The notes beneath the pieces were generated by a model. That model had not been told where the DNA came from. It did no database searches and worked only from the letters and a program-made list of their open reading frames with translations. The position numbers and the translations under genes are program-made. 64,000 nt of DNA from Iris pallida. Its lineage: Eukaryota > Streptophyta > Magnoliopsida > Asparagales > Iridaceae. Of the stretch, positions 33,735 through 45,408 are shown one piece after another; positions within the stretch are counted from its first letter, which is position 1, and each line of letters opens with the position of its first letter. The DNA lies in contig JANAVB010033216.1 of assembly GCA_029216955.1 (NCBI GenBank), forward strand, positions 6,993,138 to 7,057,137, given 5' to 3'.

Positions 33735-36171
33735 TGTAAGCCCACTTCCCAAATTTTTAATTTCTTTTAATTTTATTTGTTTATGATTAATTTTATGGTC
33801 ATTGTGAGTCATGCAAAAGCTTGTAGGTGGGATATGACCATATTAAGGTCATATTACCTCTAGACAGCCTATATATGTATTATTTAGCTATTTTATATTT
33901 TTCTACAATTTATGGATATTTTTAGGTATTTAATATTTAAGATTTTATTATTTTAAGGACTTTCATGATTTACTGTAAGGTCATACGGGGGTATTTCTGG
34001 ACCAAATATTTTTATTTGGGCTCTAAATGACTAAAATTAGAATATTTTAGAATTTTTTGGATTTTTTTAGAATTTTTGGGAATTTTTATATAATTCAAAC
34101 CTATAGAAATAATATTTTATAGGCTTTGGAAATTTACTGTGAGGTCCCATGATGATATTTTGTGTTAAAAATATTTTATTTAGATTCTAGACACTTAGAA
34201 ATATTTTCTAGAATTTTCTAGAATTTTTCTGGATTTTTTTGCAATTTATTTTGATTTATTTGGACTTAAAATGATTTTTAAATGATTTTCTGAATTAAAT
34301 AATTAATTACCAAATAATTCACCCAGGAGGGGCCCACCTGTCGGCGCCCAGGCTGAACCGCCTCTCTCTCTCCTATATATATACTATTATATTCGAAACC
34401 CTAATAAAATTTCAGCCGCCTTTTTGAGAGAGAGTTCTAGTAGAGATCTCGACTTCCCGAAGCGATTCCCGCCAACTCCAACGTGCTTTTCGTGCGCCAT
34501 TTTTTTATTGGATTCGTATCGAGGTAAGATTTCTGAATATATAATTTATTTTTGTATATGTTATTCCTAAATTTCTGGAAAATTCGTAGAGTGTCGGTTG
34601 TCCGAAACTTGACACATTTCAGTTTTTTCGGGATTTCGGGAGAACCAGGAATCGAAATCACGAACCGTTTGAAGTTTCGGAAAGCTAACACAGAGCTATA
34701 CGACATATATTTTTCTCAGAAATTATTTCATACATTTAGTATTTTAGTTTTTCTGTTGAACTCAAAATTGATCGGTTGATCACCGTTTTGATCACGATTA
34801 GCCTTAACGACGATATCTTTTGACCAAAGCGTGATTTTGCGGCACGGTTGATTCCAACGCACTCGTGGAGCTGAAATCTACCAAGGTGTATTATCAAAAT
34901 CTAGAGTTCATAGCATTTGACTAAAAGTCAATGGCGCACCTCGATTTGCGTGCCATAGTTTCCAAAATTGGGAAACACGACTTTTGATGGCCAAACTTGC
35001 ATGTTTAGATTATATTCAGATTATTATTAGGTTAAATTAGGTTTTTAAGTAAATTATTCTAGAATTAGTTATTATTAGATTAGTAACCCAACTAGCCACT
35101 ATTTAGAACTATAACATTAGAATTGATTTGTGGTTTTCGTACATGGTTCGTGGTGCGATATGTGTTATAGGTTGACAGCTTGTAAATCGGCATTCCCTTC
35201 ATCCTCTACTTATGGCTACAGTTTGTGCAAGGATTCAGGCAAGTACAGTATTGCATTTATGTTTTAGTTCATTATAATGTTTACTCTATAGTTTTCTTGT
35301 TTGATATCTCGTTGAGTCATTGCTTGATATTCCATTGAGACACGATTGTAACACTATAGTTATCATATCCTTCTTAGTGTATCATTGACTGTTATTGATT
35401 GTTAGAGAGTCGGTAGGAGAAATACTCGGTAAATACGTGAACAAACCCAATTACAGTTACCGAATGATAGCTAAGTCATACACACCCGTGTTTGAGTTAG
35501 CCGTACCAATTACTGAATGATAGCCATCATATGATGTGACGTATTAGCCCAGCCGTTCACGTATTAAAAGGTATTTCACACACATAGTGGTTCCTATTTT
35601 TCTTTATCTGGTCTATGATCTTGTTAAGTTCACATCTTGCCAGTTCATATCTTGTTAGATCACATCTTGCTAGTTTACTTTTTGCCACTTTATATCTCGT
35701 TAGTTCATATCTTGCTAGTGCTAGTTCATATCCTGCTAGTTCATCTCTTGTTAGTTCTCTATATGATCTTTGCCATTATTGTTTCTCGTTGTTCTAACTT
35801 ATTTTGGACTAACAACATTAATTATAATATGGTTGTACTCTGCTCCTTTCCTGATTGAATCGTTGTTATAGGTGAGGTTGACGTGCCTACTCTTTCTATG
35901 GACCATACGAGGAGGAGATAGAGACTCGAAGGCCAAACCATAGAAGACTAGTTAGTTGTGTAGTAGTTTTCTATAAATGTAAAAGCTTAATTTCTTCTTC
36001 ACATGTAAAACTTTTATATTTTATAAAGTTGATTTAGTTGTTGTGAATGAGCAGTTAGTATTTATGAGCAATTTGTTTATTATGGACTAGACAGCGTACT
36101 ACCGTCGACACTGCGGCGTAGGCTGAGCTTGGACACGTCTCGTATTCGAAAAACGGGTGCGGGTCGTGACA
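33735..36171 (+). repeat. 3' LTR of C
   Basis: 2437 bp, starting TGTAAGCCCACTT and ending GGTCGTGACA, collinear with 13358-15802. Confidence 0.93.
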
Positions 36172-37951
36172 CCTAGAGCCATACTTACCTAGCAGGTATT
36201 CTCGGCAATTTGGGTACAGCCAATTATATTTAGATATCCCTAACCCTTGCCTGGGTTTCGACGGGAGTGTCTTGGATGGTATCCGAGCCTGGCACTATTA
36301 TTCGGCGATCCATACCCGGGCCAGCTTCGTCTTACATGATGCCGAGACTCTGGGGCATATTGCCTACATGGTGGCTCTTTGCCACATATCTGTGAATGTG
36401 CCTCCCAACGACTTTGATCCTCGTACCAGCTTTATTGTCGGTACAAAATTGGAGGAGCGAATGAGGGATTCTTGAAAGAGGACGAGGAAGGACAAGAAGA
36501 AAGTTTCTGATTCTGACTCTGACAGCACGAAGGAGGAGGAAGATGACTTCGAGGGTCTCCAGCCCTCCACAAGTCCTTTGGCTATACGTGTGCCTTCACC
36601 TGTGTCGAATCCTCCATGTGCACCAAGCAGACTCGAACCTCTTGTCGCTGGTAGACCTCGACCTCAGAAGAGGACTGCGGCTAGGTTTCGTAGGCTTGGC
36701 ATGGTGGAAACATGTAGTAGCACCGAAGTTGACATGAGGGTAAGTTCTTTCACGACAAGTCCCCATGTTGTTCTTGGAATATTATCTGAAGGCTCTCTTT
36801 TACAGGCATCGGAGGAGACAAACCTTTTATCACCCGCTGTCTCCCATGCGGCTTCCTCTTTGGGTGCCGACCCCAAAGTTGTGGGGTCCTCACAGGTTGG
36901 TGCTGATATCATTACGTTTGTACTTGGAACAACAGGGGCAGAAGGAACAAGCCTTGATGGTTCGGATGTCGCCGCTGACCCCATCGGAGTTGTAGAAGCG
37001 GTAGAAGGTGTCAAGACAACTCCTGTTGAGCCTCAGTCATTGCCTTTTTCTTCTGGTAAGCTATACCACTTTCTCACCAATGAGGAGATTTTTTGCTTCA
37101 ACTCCATCCTTTTCGTGTCAAGCTGATTGTCGGTTGTGCCGGAACTACAGGACCTGCCTCACCGCTACCGGTGGCGGATGTGGCTGTGGAGGAGGAAATA
37201 GCAGAGCATCCAGGGGCCAACCTGATACGAGCAAGAAATATTCCTTCTCCCTTACCGGCTCGAGTTGAGGCGCCTTCCACCGTGTTGGTACAGGTACATC
37301 CCGGGTCCTTCCACCTCTTTAGCGCATGCAGGATCGTTAGGAGCTGCCTCTTTCTCGGAACCTGAACCTTCTGTCCTGCCCAGCCTTTAGCTCCTTCGAG
37401 CTGCAGAAAAGGAAATTGCTGCCGTGCTGGAGTGTCGTTGCTCGGAGTTTATTTCCCTTATAACAGGATCTTTAAGCTCAAGTGTACCCCCTTTTCAGAA
37501 GCCCTCAGCTTCTTTAGATGCTATCCCGTCGATGCCGTCCTCTCTGGAGAATTTGGACGAGTCGTCAAGGGACATTGTCGAGAGTTTTTATCGCCATTTG
37601 AAACGGGGGGTCGAGACTGCTTTGAAGAGAGGGACTTCATTTGCTATGGCCCACCACTGTGCCCAAGGCCAGATTGCCCTGCTGAAGACGCTCCCAGGTG
37701 GAGAAGGGGTGGCCGTCCATCTGGAGCATAAACCGACAGAGGCTCATCAGTGCCTAATCCAGTTGCAGAAACTGCGGCAAATAGATGTGTCTGCTATGGT
37801 GGAGCAGGAGCGTGCTTTTCTTATATCCGCCGTAGAAAAGGTGAAGGCTGTTCAAGAGACAACCAAACCTTCTTTGGAGAAGGACCTTCAGGAGTTGTCC
37901 CTTAGGTATGATAAGCTATGCCGGGTGGAAGAGATTTTTTTTACTCGTTAG
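36172..37951 (+). pseudogene. B antisense gene, middle part (end of PMD, linker, start of coiled coil)
   Basis: After the C duplication CCTAG the frame continues the block broken at 13352 (PYLPSRYSRQFGYSQLYL), with a stop at 36473 and then an acidic Ser/Asp stretch. Probable introns are 36740-36805 (GTAAGT...TTTTACAG) and one from 37056 (GTAAGC). A Ser/Pro/Val linker and a helical part (37424-37951) follow. Solo LTR E interrupts at 37951. Confidence 0.8.
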
Positions 37952-40814
37952 TGTAATGCATGTGGTTCGTATTACGTATTTCTGGAATACGTGTACGTAT
38001 TTATTCTTGTATTGCATGATTTCCTTGCTTAATTTCCTCCCTGGGCTTGGTTTATTCTTGGTTTGGGTTGGCTTGGTTCGGTTTGGGATTGCTCTTGGTT
38101 CATCATGAACCAAGGGATGAACCCCCTACCTACCACCACCACTTCCATTTATTAACCCTTCTCCTTTCTCTCTCTTTATTTATCATCTTCTCCACCATTA
38201 CTTCCTTACCTACCAGAGAGAGGAAGAGAGAGGTCTAGGCAAGTGCAACTTGCTTCATGGAGGAACTTTAATTTTATTGCTTCATTCTCTTCCTTACAGT
38301 ATTTTAACTTACTTTAGAACTTGGCATTTTCACTTTCCATGGCTAGATTCTTCTAGATCTAAGTTTATTTTATTTTTGGATTTCTTGGGTTTTGATCTAC
38401 TTAATGCTGTTATTTCTGAGTTTTGAGGGTTCTATGTTGTAGAGAATCTCGTTTTACCCCATTTTGACCTATGGAAGTTCGGATTTGGGCTCCGGATGAT
38501 AGAGTTATGCAGCTTGGAAGCCATGGCTTATGGTGTACTTCTTCTCGAAAATTTGGAGAAGAAGCACAGTCCCGAGCCGCATGGTGTACTTGACCGCATG
38601 AACATTCATGCGGCAAGTCAGTTCCAACCGCATGCACTATTGCCTTGACTTGACCGTGTGACAAGTTCATACGACAAGTATTCCCGGCCGCATGGGACCC
38701 AGTCGGTTCAGCCGCATAGGGCTGAGGACCTTATCCTGCCGCATCAGCTTATCTTGGCCGCATGAGTTGGAGCCAGCCGCATATGCACAGCCTTGACGAG
38801 CCGCACGAACCAGACTCACTCGCTGGCCACATGAGTCCTATATCCGCCAGCCGCATGAGATCCTGAACCTTATAAGCCGCATAAACTCCCCCCCCCCCCT
38901 CCCGTAGCCGCATAAGCAATCACCTTGACCCAACCGCATGGGGCTCGACTTGGTTCAGCTGTATGGACTCATTTTCGCCAGCCGCAGGAGTACCCTTGCC
39001 CTCCTAGCCGCATGTGTCTTGTCCTTCTCTTGGCCGCATGAGTTTGATTTATTCCAGCCGCATGAGAATCCCTCTCCTGCGAGCCGCATGGGTCCTTAGT
39101 TCCGTCGACCGCATGAACCTCTCCCCAGCCGCATGAACCCGACTCCTTTCCCAACCGCATGAGATCCATCCTGACCGCATGTGCCTTAGCCGCATGGCTC
39201 TTCTATAGCCCTGTATATTAATATTTTATTAGATATTTAACATCCATTTTATATCCTTACGCCTTTTGTCCTGAACTTGAAAATCATGAATTCATTTGAT
39301 ATATTTGGAATTAATAATTGATATGACGTGATAGTGACCCGTAGTGGTACACTCCTGACATAATAACCTGACATGACCTGATAGTGGCCCGTCGTGGCGC
39401 ACTCCTGACTAGTACACTTGATATGACAAACCTGACATGATTATCTCGAATAGTTGTTGCGACGGCTACCTGACACGACATGACCGGTATAATGACCTGG
39501 ACACCGTGGGCGATTGTGCTTGTACAAATAAACCAGTCCTGTCTTGCATCATGTCTAGGACAGGGACTCCTGAGTACCGCGGTCAGAAGTACCTACTAAA
39601 ATGGACTAAGGCTAATAACTAGATTAATACATTAGTCATGACGAGATTTCCCAGCTACAGGCAATCCCGTTACCTGGGCACGCCTTGGGATCTGTAGCCT
39701 GCCGTCGAGTAGGGCACATTTCCAGCACACTGTCATGTGTTGCACCCTTCAAGCTACCTAAGGGTACATTCGTTTCCTGGACGATGTACCCACCTGAATT
39801 CAACTCTAAATCCTTCAACCCGGGTAACCTGGATGGTCTACAGGGCTTGTGGCTGTGGAATAATCTTACTGCATCTTGTTAGTAATTAGGCTTGTGACAA
39901 CCCTAGTTAGTTAAAGTATCAAGCCGTAGTTCTTGTTTGGCCGTGAAATGATTGGATGGAGTCTAACCAGTCTAGTCTTGTCCTGATCCTGTTCCAGATT
40001 ACTGCATGACCAGAATGCTTGTATTTATTTTACCGATAAATGGTGAGAATTCCAAGTTCTGTTCAGATGAAGGGTTACAATCCCGGTCCTTGTTTGGTTT
40101 ACGGGTTATAACCTGGTTATCTGAATAGTTCCATGGTTATCTCGTCGTATATCATCTTGATGTATTTTCTTTATTTCCAGTTTTTACTTTTATTTATATC
40201 TTGTGCTGATTGCTGGTTTTAGTTCCTAAGTGAAGATTCCTTTGTGGCACTTGCTCTTTCTGGGGTCTGACCCAGCTAGTTTTGTGTGGCCAGATTTTGG
40301 AGCAGCTCCAGAGGATCTACCGACCTTCCAGCCAGATGGTGGCCACTAGACGGAACCCTGGCAACGAGTGGGTTTATTTTTGGTCTCCCACTTTATTGTA
40401 AAAATATTCTTTTGATGCGTTTAGCCGACGAGCACCTGTTTAGCTCGATTGTACTTTACTTACTGTCTGCCTACGGGCTGTAACATGATTGACAGATCCT
40501 AGGGTTGATCATGTATGACTAAACTTTTGCTAGTCCTAACATTTTGTAACGACTAGCTTCATGATCAGCTGAATATGTAATGTTCGGGACGCCTTACTAT
40601 TGTATATTTAATGATCATACATCTTGTAACTCTTACTTACTTGCTTGTGATTGAGACACTAGGCTTGTTCATGACCTTAAGAGACTGTTGGCTTGTAGAT
40701 AAACCCTCATGTATCTAGACAGCCGTGACCGTATAGCGAGGTGGATTCTATTTCATATACGTAGCTGGCTATGTCTGCCCCCGCTCTCCAGTATTCTGGT
40801 TTTGGGGCATGACA
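37952..40814 (+). mobile_element. Element E: solo LTR inserted in B antisense gene
   Basis: It starts TGTAATGCATG and ends GGGGCATGACA, flanked by perfect GTTAG duplications at 37947-37951 and 40815-40819. No second LTR, PBS, purine tract or coding region lies within its 2863 bp, so it is a solo LTR. The ends are of the same general class as C and H (TGTAA...TGACA) but the sequence is different. A poly-C run lies near 38888-38900. Confidence 0.85.
38574..39195 (+). repeat. GCCGCATGA motif cluster in E
   Basis: At least 23 direct copies of (A/G)(G/A)CCGCA(T/C/G) and one inverted CATGCGGC lie in about 620 bp. Spacing is irregular (roughly 15-45 bp) and the DNA between copies is unrelated, so this is not a tandem array. 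The word is the same as B's family motif although E is a different kind of element. Confidence 0.85.
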
Positions 40815-41140
40815 GTTAGGAGATCATTACTCGAGCTATGGCCGAAACCAACGAGCAGCTCCTCCAGCTCCAGGCTAGGTTAACGTCTCTGGAGACTGAG
40901 CTCCAAGTCACCCGTCAAGAGGGTGGAAAGATCTAGAAGGAGACTGATGAGGTCACCCGAACCTCTGCTACTTTAGAGAGAGCATTGAAGAAACTGGAAG
41001 AAAATTGGCAGGCTCATACGCATCTGGAGGATGCCGAGAGGTTATCCCAGGAAGCTGAACGCCGAGTCAAACTAAGAATCGAGCGTATAACTGCAAAGCT
41101 GGAGGACACCCTTAACAAGTTGTGTGACGCTGATGAGTAG
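40815..41140 (+). pseudogene. B antisense gene, last part (coiled coil)
   Basis: After E's duplication the frame continues (EIITRAMAETNEQLLQLQARL) as a coiled coil, with one internal stop near 40937, and ends at 41140. The stop created at 37949 falls in the target site itself. It matches the ends of the A and D genes in position and character. Confidence 0.78.
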
Positions 41141-41220
41141 TGGACTTTGCTCTTCGTCTCCCTCTCTCTCTTTTTTGACAGAGCAGAATAGATTCACTCC
41201 GCTCTGATGAGCTTGTAATG

Positions 41221-41960
41221 ACATTTTGAAGAATATTCCCTGGAGGGAACTTTTTGTGGACCTATTGCCCTTGGGTGCATTTTAAAAATGCGAGCAAATA
41301 GATTTGACAAGATATTTTGTGGACTTATTACTCTTTTGATACACCGATGGTGCGAGTAATATGATGGTTTTTTAGGGACTCATTACCATTTTTTGTGTAC
41401 TAGCGAGGCGAGTACTGATAACGAGTGAAGAGAAGACCGGCATATTTACTCAGAGGTAGTGAGGACGTGGTAAATATGGGTCTGAAGCATAGCCTTCCTA
41501 CTCAGAGGTAATGAGAACGTGGTAGGAGTAGGCCAAATAGAGATACACAGAACAACTCAGAGGTGCTATCAACGTGAAAATTCTATGTATTGGGTGATTT
41601 GTCAGTGATGGATAGGAAAACAACTCAGAGGTAATATGGACATAGTTGTTTTTCCCGTTCGGGAAATTTTGTGGACCTATTACCCTTTTTGTGCACTGAT
41701 GGTGCGAGTAATATATAAGGATAAGTTTTATGGACCTATTACCCTTCTGCGCACTGGTGGTGCGGGTAATAGATTTGAAACGAAGCCCAACAAAGGAGGT
41801 ATGGGCGTGATAAATGGTGGTCGAAACATTAAAGCGAAAGTTCAGAGGTATCAATATACGTGACTGGTCACTTGCAGAGGTGCAATGTGAGTCCCCTTGG
41901 AGGAGGAAGAACGGAGTGTAAGTTCAGAGGTACCTGATGTACATAACTCGACACTCTAGG
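41221..41960. repeat. Hairpin array between convergent regions of B
   Basis: Hairpins with the TCAGAGGTAATATGGACGTG-like loop: CATATTTAC/GTAAATATG (41441-41478), TCCTAC/GTAGGA (41496-41527), ATACACAGAA/TTCTATGTAT (41543-41590, 9 of 10 pairs), GGAAAACAACT/AGTTGTTTTTCC (41615-41655), GAGTGT/ACACTC (41914-41956). A second kind follows GTGGACC: TATTAC/GTAATA (41679-41713) and CTATTACCC/GGGTAATAG with inner CGCAC/GTGCG (41736-41772); similar ones start near 41260 and 41320. Confidence 0.85.
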
Positions 41961-41967
41961 TGAATAT

Positions 41968-42066
41968 ATATTCTCTTTTTTTTCTTTCTTTTTTTAACTA
42001 TGTATTCTCTCTCTCTCTCTCTTTTAACTATATATTCTTTCTCTTTTTTTCTTCTTCTTTTTTAAC
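41968..42066 (+). repeat. CT-rich tract
   Basis: Mostly C and T, with (CT)n and TTTAACTATATATTC repeated. It lies just before the small frame at 42072. Confidence 0.8.
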
Positions 42067-42071
42067 TCTTA

Positions 42072-42368
42072 TTGATGAGACAAGGAACTATGTTCATTAC
42101 GTCATCAGGAGAGGTACCCTCCACCTGTGCCACCAGGTATTCGACGAGTTCTACGTCCTCCTCGGCTACCCCCTGCGATCCCAAAGGTTGGGATATCGTC
42201 TTGGGCATTCACTTTTTTGAGTATGTCGGGTCGGCATTTAGTTCCCGACTCGCCTTGGGAAGACGGATGACAATTAGCTCGGCAAGGGATTTTGAGTCCT
42301 CCGATGGTCTTCGGATGGATTTTGGTAATTGGATCGCCATCGGCCTTGTGATGGGCCCTGGCTCTTAA
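42072..42368 (+). CDS. Possible small plus-strand protein in B
   Basis: 98 codons, Ser/Thr-rich, no known domain. It sits where A has its 107-residue gene, and the words ITSSGE near the start recall MSSGD in A, but I see no further similarity. No clear TATA box. It may be a chance frame. Confidence 0.25.
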   Translation: MMRQGTMFITSSGEVPSTCATRYSTSSTSSSATPCDPKGWDIVLGIHFFEYVGSAFSSRLALGRRMTISSARDFESSDGLRMDFGNWIAIGLVMGPGS

Positions 42369-42398
42369 ATTTGGGAGTCGACTGACTATTGGTTCTGA

Positions 42399-43070
42399 CT
42401 ACGCAGCTTGAACGAGAGAGCTGGGCACCTCTTCATGTATGGTTGCAACAAGGGGCACTGCTTTGCTTGATCTACGGGCCTGGAGGTGAACTATCAAGGG
42501 TTCTTTAGGCCCTGTGATAGTCTCCAGTTCGTTGGTGATGTACTTCTTGGATTCCTTGTATAAACAAGCCTCCGAAGAATAACAAGGCTCAACTCCTTTG
42601 AAGGGATCGATGTCGACAAATTTGGTCCTCACGAAGCCGTGTCTATTGACATACTTGAAGCATTGGTGGAGGGTGGACGGTACGATCATATAGTCATGTA
42701 TCCACTGGCACTCCAAGAGGATATTGTAAGATGTGTCTACCTCTATGACGTAGCAGGTAACTTCCGTCCTCAAGTCACCAATCTGGCACTTCAACCGGAT
42801 TTTCCCTAGGGGATAGCTTCTCCCTGAGTTAAACCCGCTAATGGCTGTGTTGGTTGCTGCTAGCCGGTGCATAGGGATGCCAAGACGTTGGAGCATGCTT
42901 TTCGGGATAATGCTTATTGACGATCCCGGGTCGATATGCATCTGATCCACCTTGATGTCGCTGATGTATCCAGTGTAGTATAAGGGGCGATCATGCAAGT
43001 TGGTCTTAATCAACATGTCATGCGGAGTAAATATGATGTTGGGCATTGCATCTATGCTACCGCCGTCTTA
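42399..43070 (-). pseudogene. Protease of B; pol ends here
   Basis: Contains HIDPGSSISIIPKSMLQ near 42930 (DPGS active-site variant), TEVTCYVIEVDTSYNILL and the DPFKGVEPCY block. It ends at 42399 with LVQAA. In A and D the frame goes on to a G-patch-like stretch and RT; in B nothing of RT, RNase H or integrase is found between here and the antisense gene end at 41140. Confidence 0.85.
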
Positions 43071-44999
43071 TAGATCTACTGGCAGATCTTCTCCTGGAGG
43101 CTTGACCTGGGCTAAGTAGGCATCGGCATTCTAGAGTGCTTCGCTTAATGCGACACGAAGATCCTTGGAGAGCCTTAGGAGCTCATATAGCGACAATTTT
43201 GCTGGCGTATTAGCCAATTGTGCTAATATGTCGAAGTTGTAATGTCTCTCTAGTCCCTGAGGTACATCATTGCGGAGTGGCCTATCGAAGCGGGTTTCCT
43301 TTGTTTTGGATTTGTCCGCCAGTGGAGGCTGAGATGGACTTGGAACATCAGAGGGAGGCAACGTTGCTGGCTGAGGATCTTCGGCTGGATTATCCCGTGC
43401 GGGCTGGACTTGTGCTCCAGACCGGGTAACAACATCTGCAGCTTCTTCAGTTTCAGCTGAAATTGTATGACAGGCTCTAGACTTCCTGCCCTTCTTCTTG
43501 CTGGAAGAAGATGACACCCCCTGGGTAACTTCGGGCACCAAGTCTAGGTGTACTCACATGATCTCTCCTCGTGATGTAGTGAGGGGTACCAATCCAGATG
43601 TCTGGCTTCGGACGAGTGGAAGGTTAGTAACCTCCATCATTGTCCGGAGGACAGGTGTTACCCCGTCTGGAGTGCTTGTTGGAGGAAAGTCGCCGAACCG
43701 AATAGATACCATATTTGCTGCCACGGTAACCTCTTCAAAGTCTATCGATAGAGCTTTGGAGTCGATAAGACTCTGGATGTACCGCTTCAATTGGAAGCAA
43801 TCCTGGGTGGCATGATGGACATAGCGGTGGAAGTGACAGTACTTCGGGTCCTCCATTTCTGCTGCTCGGGGCTCGCATCTTCATGGCGGGAGCTGGATCC
43901 TACCCCCTTGCAAGAGCATATCGAAGATAGGTTTGGCATGACTATCTTCGAATGAGTAGTTGATCTTGGGCCACTGACCTTCCGCCTGTTTTTGCTCTGG
44001 CTTCTGAGTCGCATCAGTGACCATGGCCTGTTTGCCCTTGTTGTCCCGGTTGGTGGTGGTGCCACTATTGTTGTTACTGGAGGCGGGACCAGGACGTCTG
44101 CCCTTATCTTCTCCGTCTGGGATGTGTAACCCCAGCTGGCGAGCCTTCTTCAATTTTGCCTCCGCGTTGGTAGCACTTATGATGAAAGTCGTCCAGTCTC
44201 TGAACTGATCGTCTCCCATCCAGAGGCTAATTGCAGGGAGCAGCTTCTTTTGGCAGATTTCAATTAGGGAACTCTCGGTATTGCCTTGAGGCAATCTCAT
44301 CATGGTTTGGCAGAACCGTTCGATATAGTTCCTCGTCAGCTCCCTTTCTCCCTGAACGACGTCCATGAGAGATGGCATTGTCACGTCATACCCCACTTTG
44401 TAGAATCTCTCTAGGAACATATGCTTGAAGCTGTCGAAAGAATGGATACAGTTGTCGGGGAGATTGCATTACCAGTCGAACGTGATCCCTTCCAAGGCTC
44501 CGATGAATAATCGTGTGAGGATGGCATCACTATGCGGCAAGTAGTCGGTGGTGACTTCAAAGTAAGTCATGTACCGACTAGCAGAGGTCTTTCCATCATA
44601 AGAATCGATATGGAACGGCTTGTACCGCGGTGGAAAAGGTACATCCCTCTATGCGACTGGATATGGCTGTCGTATTCTGAGATCCCGAGAGGAGTCTCGG
44701 GCATTGAACATCGCCCGAAGCTCCTGGACTTCCCTTCTAGCCTCCTTGGCTTCATCTGCAGCTGAAGGAACGGATGGTGCTACGGGATCATCACCCAAAG
44801 GAGGGAAGGTCGTGTTGGAGTCCGCGTTGATGGCGGGTCCCAAGCTTGTTTGTTCGGGCGTCCTCGCTGGTTGAGCTGGCAAGGCGGCTTTAATCTCGTC
44901 CACCGACTTGACTAAGGACAGGAGCATGGCTTCGAGCACTTCTAGCTGTTGTCGGTCGGAAGGCGCTTCATGATCGTCGTTAGTCATAAAAACTGTGCT
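43071..44999 (-). pseudogene. Gag of B
   Basis: An N-terminal helix (DRQQLEVLEAMLLSLVKSVDE near 44950), the gag domain (MFLERFYKVGYDV from 44420; NYIERFCQTMMRLPQGN near 44310) and a zinc knuckle C-X2-H-X4-H-X4-C (YCHFHRYVHHATQDC near 43830) are visible. The FDILAQLANTPAKLSLYELLRLSKD block is near 43220. Several stops and frameshifts (about 44649, 43881, 43554, 43131) break it into pieces. Confidence 0.85.
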
Positions 45000-45357
45000 C
45001 ACGTGGGTAGAGGTGGAAGGGATTGTGGCAGAGGTACTCTCGGTGTCGTACCCTTGTATAGAGAAATCGTCAGGAAACGTCGGAATGTTATCTTCGTCAG
45101 ACTCGGAAGGGGTGCTACCCCCTGTTCCGGAAGCCGTATCGTCTTGGTGAGGGAGGTGGCCCTCAAATCTGGTTCTGTTGCAGAGTTCTGGGGGATCTCT
45201 ACCCCCTGTGTGTGCTCATGGTACACCGGGTTGTTGCATACATTGAGAGGGCTGCTACCCCCAGCTTCATCTACTCTCAAGGTGGCTGGAGGTGCACCTC
45301 CGAGTGCCGGAAGCTTTTTTTTGGATCGAGTGCCTAAATGGACACCCCTGGAATTTA

Positions 45358-45408
45358 GGATCGGAAGCTTTTTTTTGGATCGGAAGCTTTTTTTTGGATC
45401 GGAAGCTT
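45358..45408 (-). repeat. 19-bp tandem repeat in B ORF1
   Basis: GGATCGGAAGCTTTTTTTT occurs about 2.7 times in tandem, with a fourth partial copy at 45308-45327. It breaks the ORF1 frame, so it is probably a late slippage event. Confidence 0.85.

Larger units (their letters stand above)
13358..36171 (+). mobile_element. Element C: large non-coding LTR element (LARD type), interrupted by A
   Basis: LTRs are 13358-15802 and 33735-36171 (about 2.44 kb each). The internal region is only about 1.34 kb once A is removed (15803-16292 plus 32881-33734) and has no recognisable protein. Flanking CTTAG (13353-13357) and CCTAG (36172-36176) form a target-site duplication with one change. The LTR end and the first bases after it match H near 61960-62050, so C looks like a non-autonomous relative of the gag-bearing H family. 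Confidence 0.9.

Noticed and set aside
38574..39195. GCCGCATGA cluster as CRISPR or satellite
   Set aside because: Spacing is irregular and only about 8 bases are shared, so it is neither a CRISPR nor a tandem satellite.
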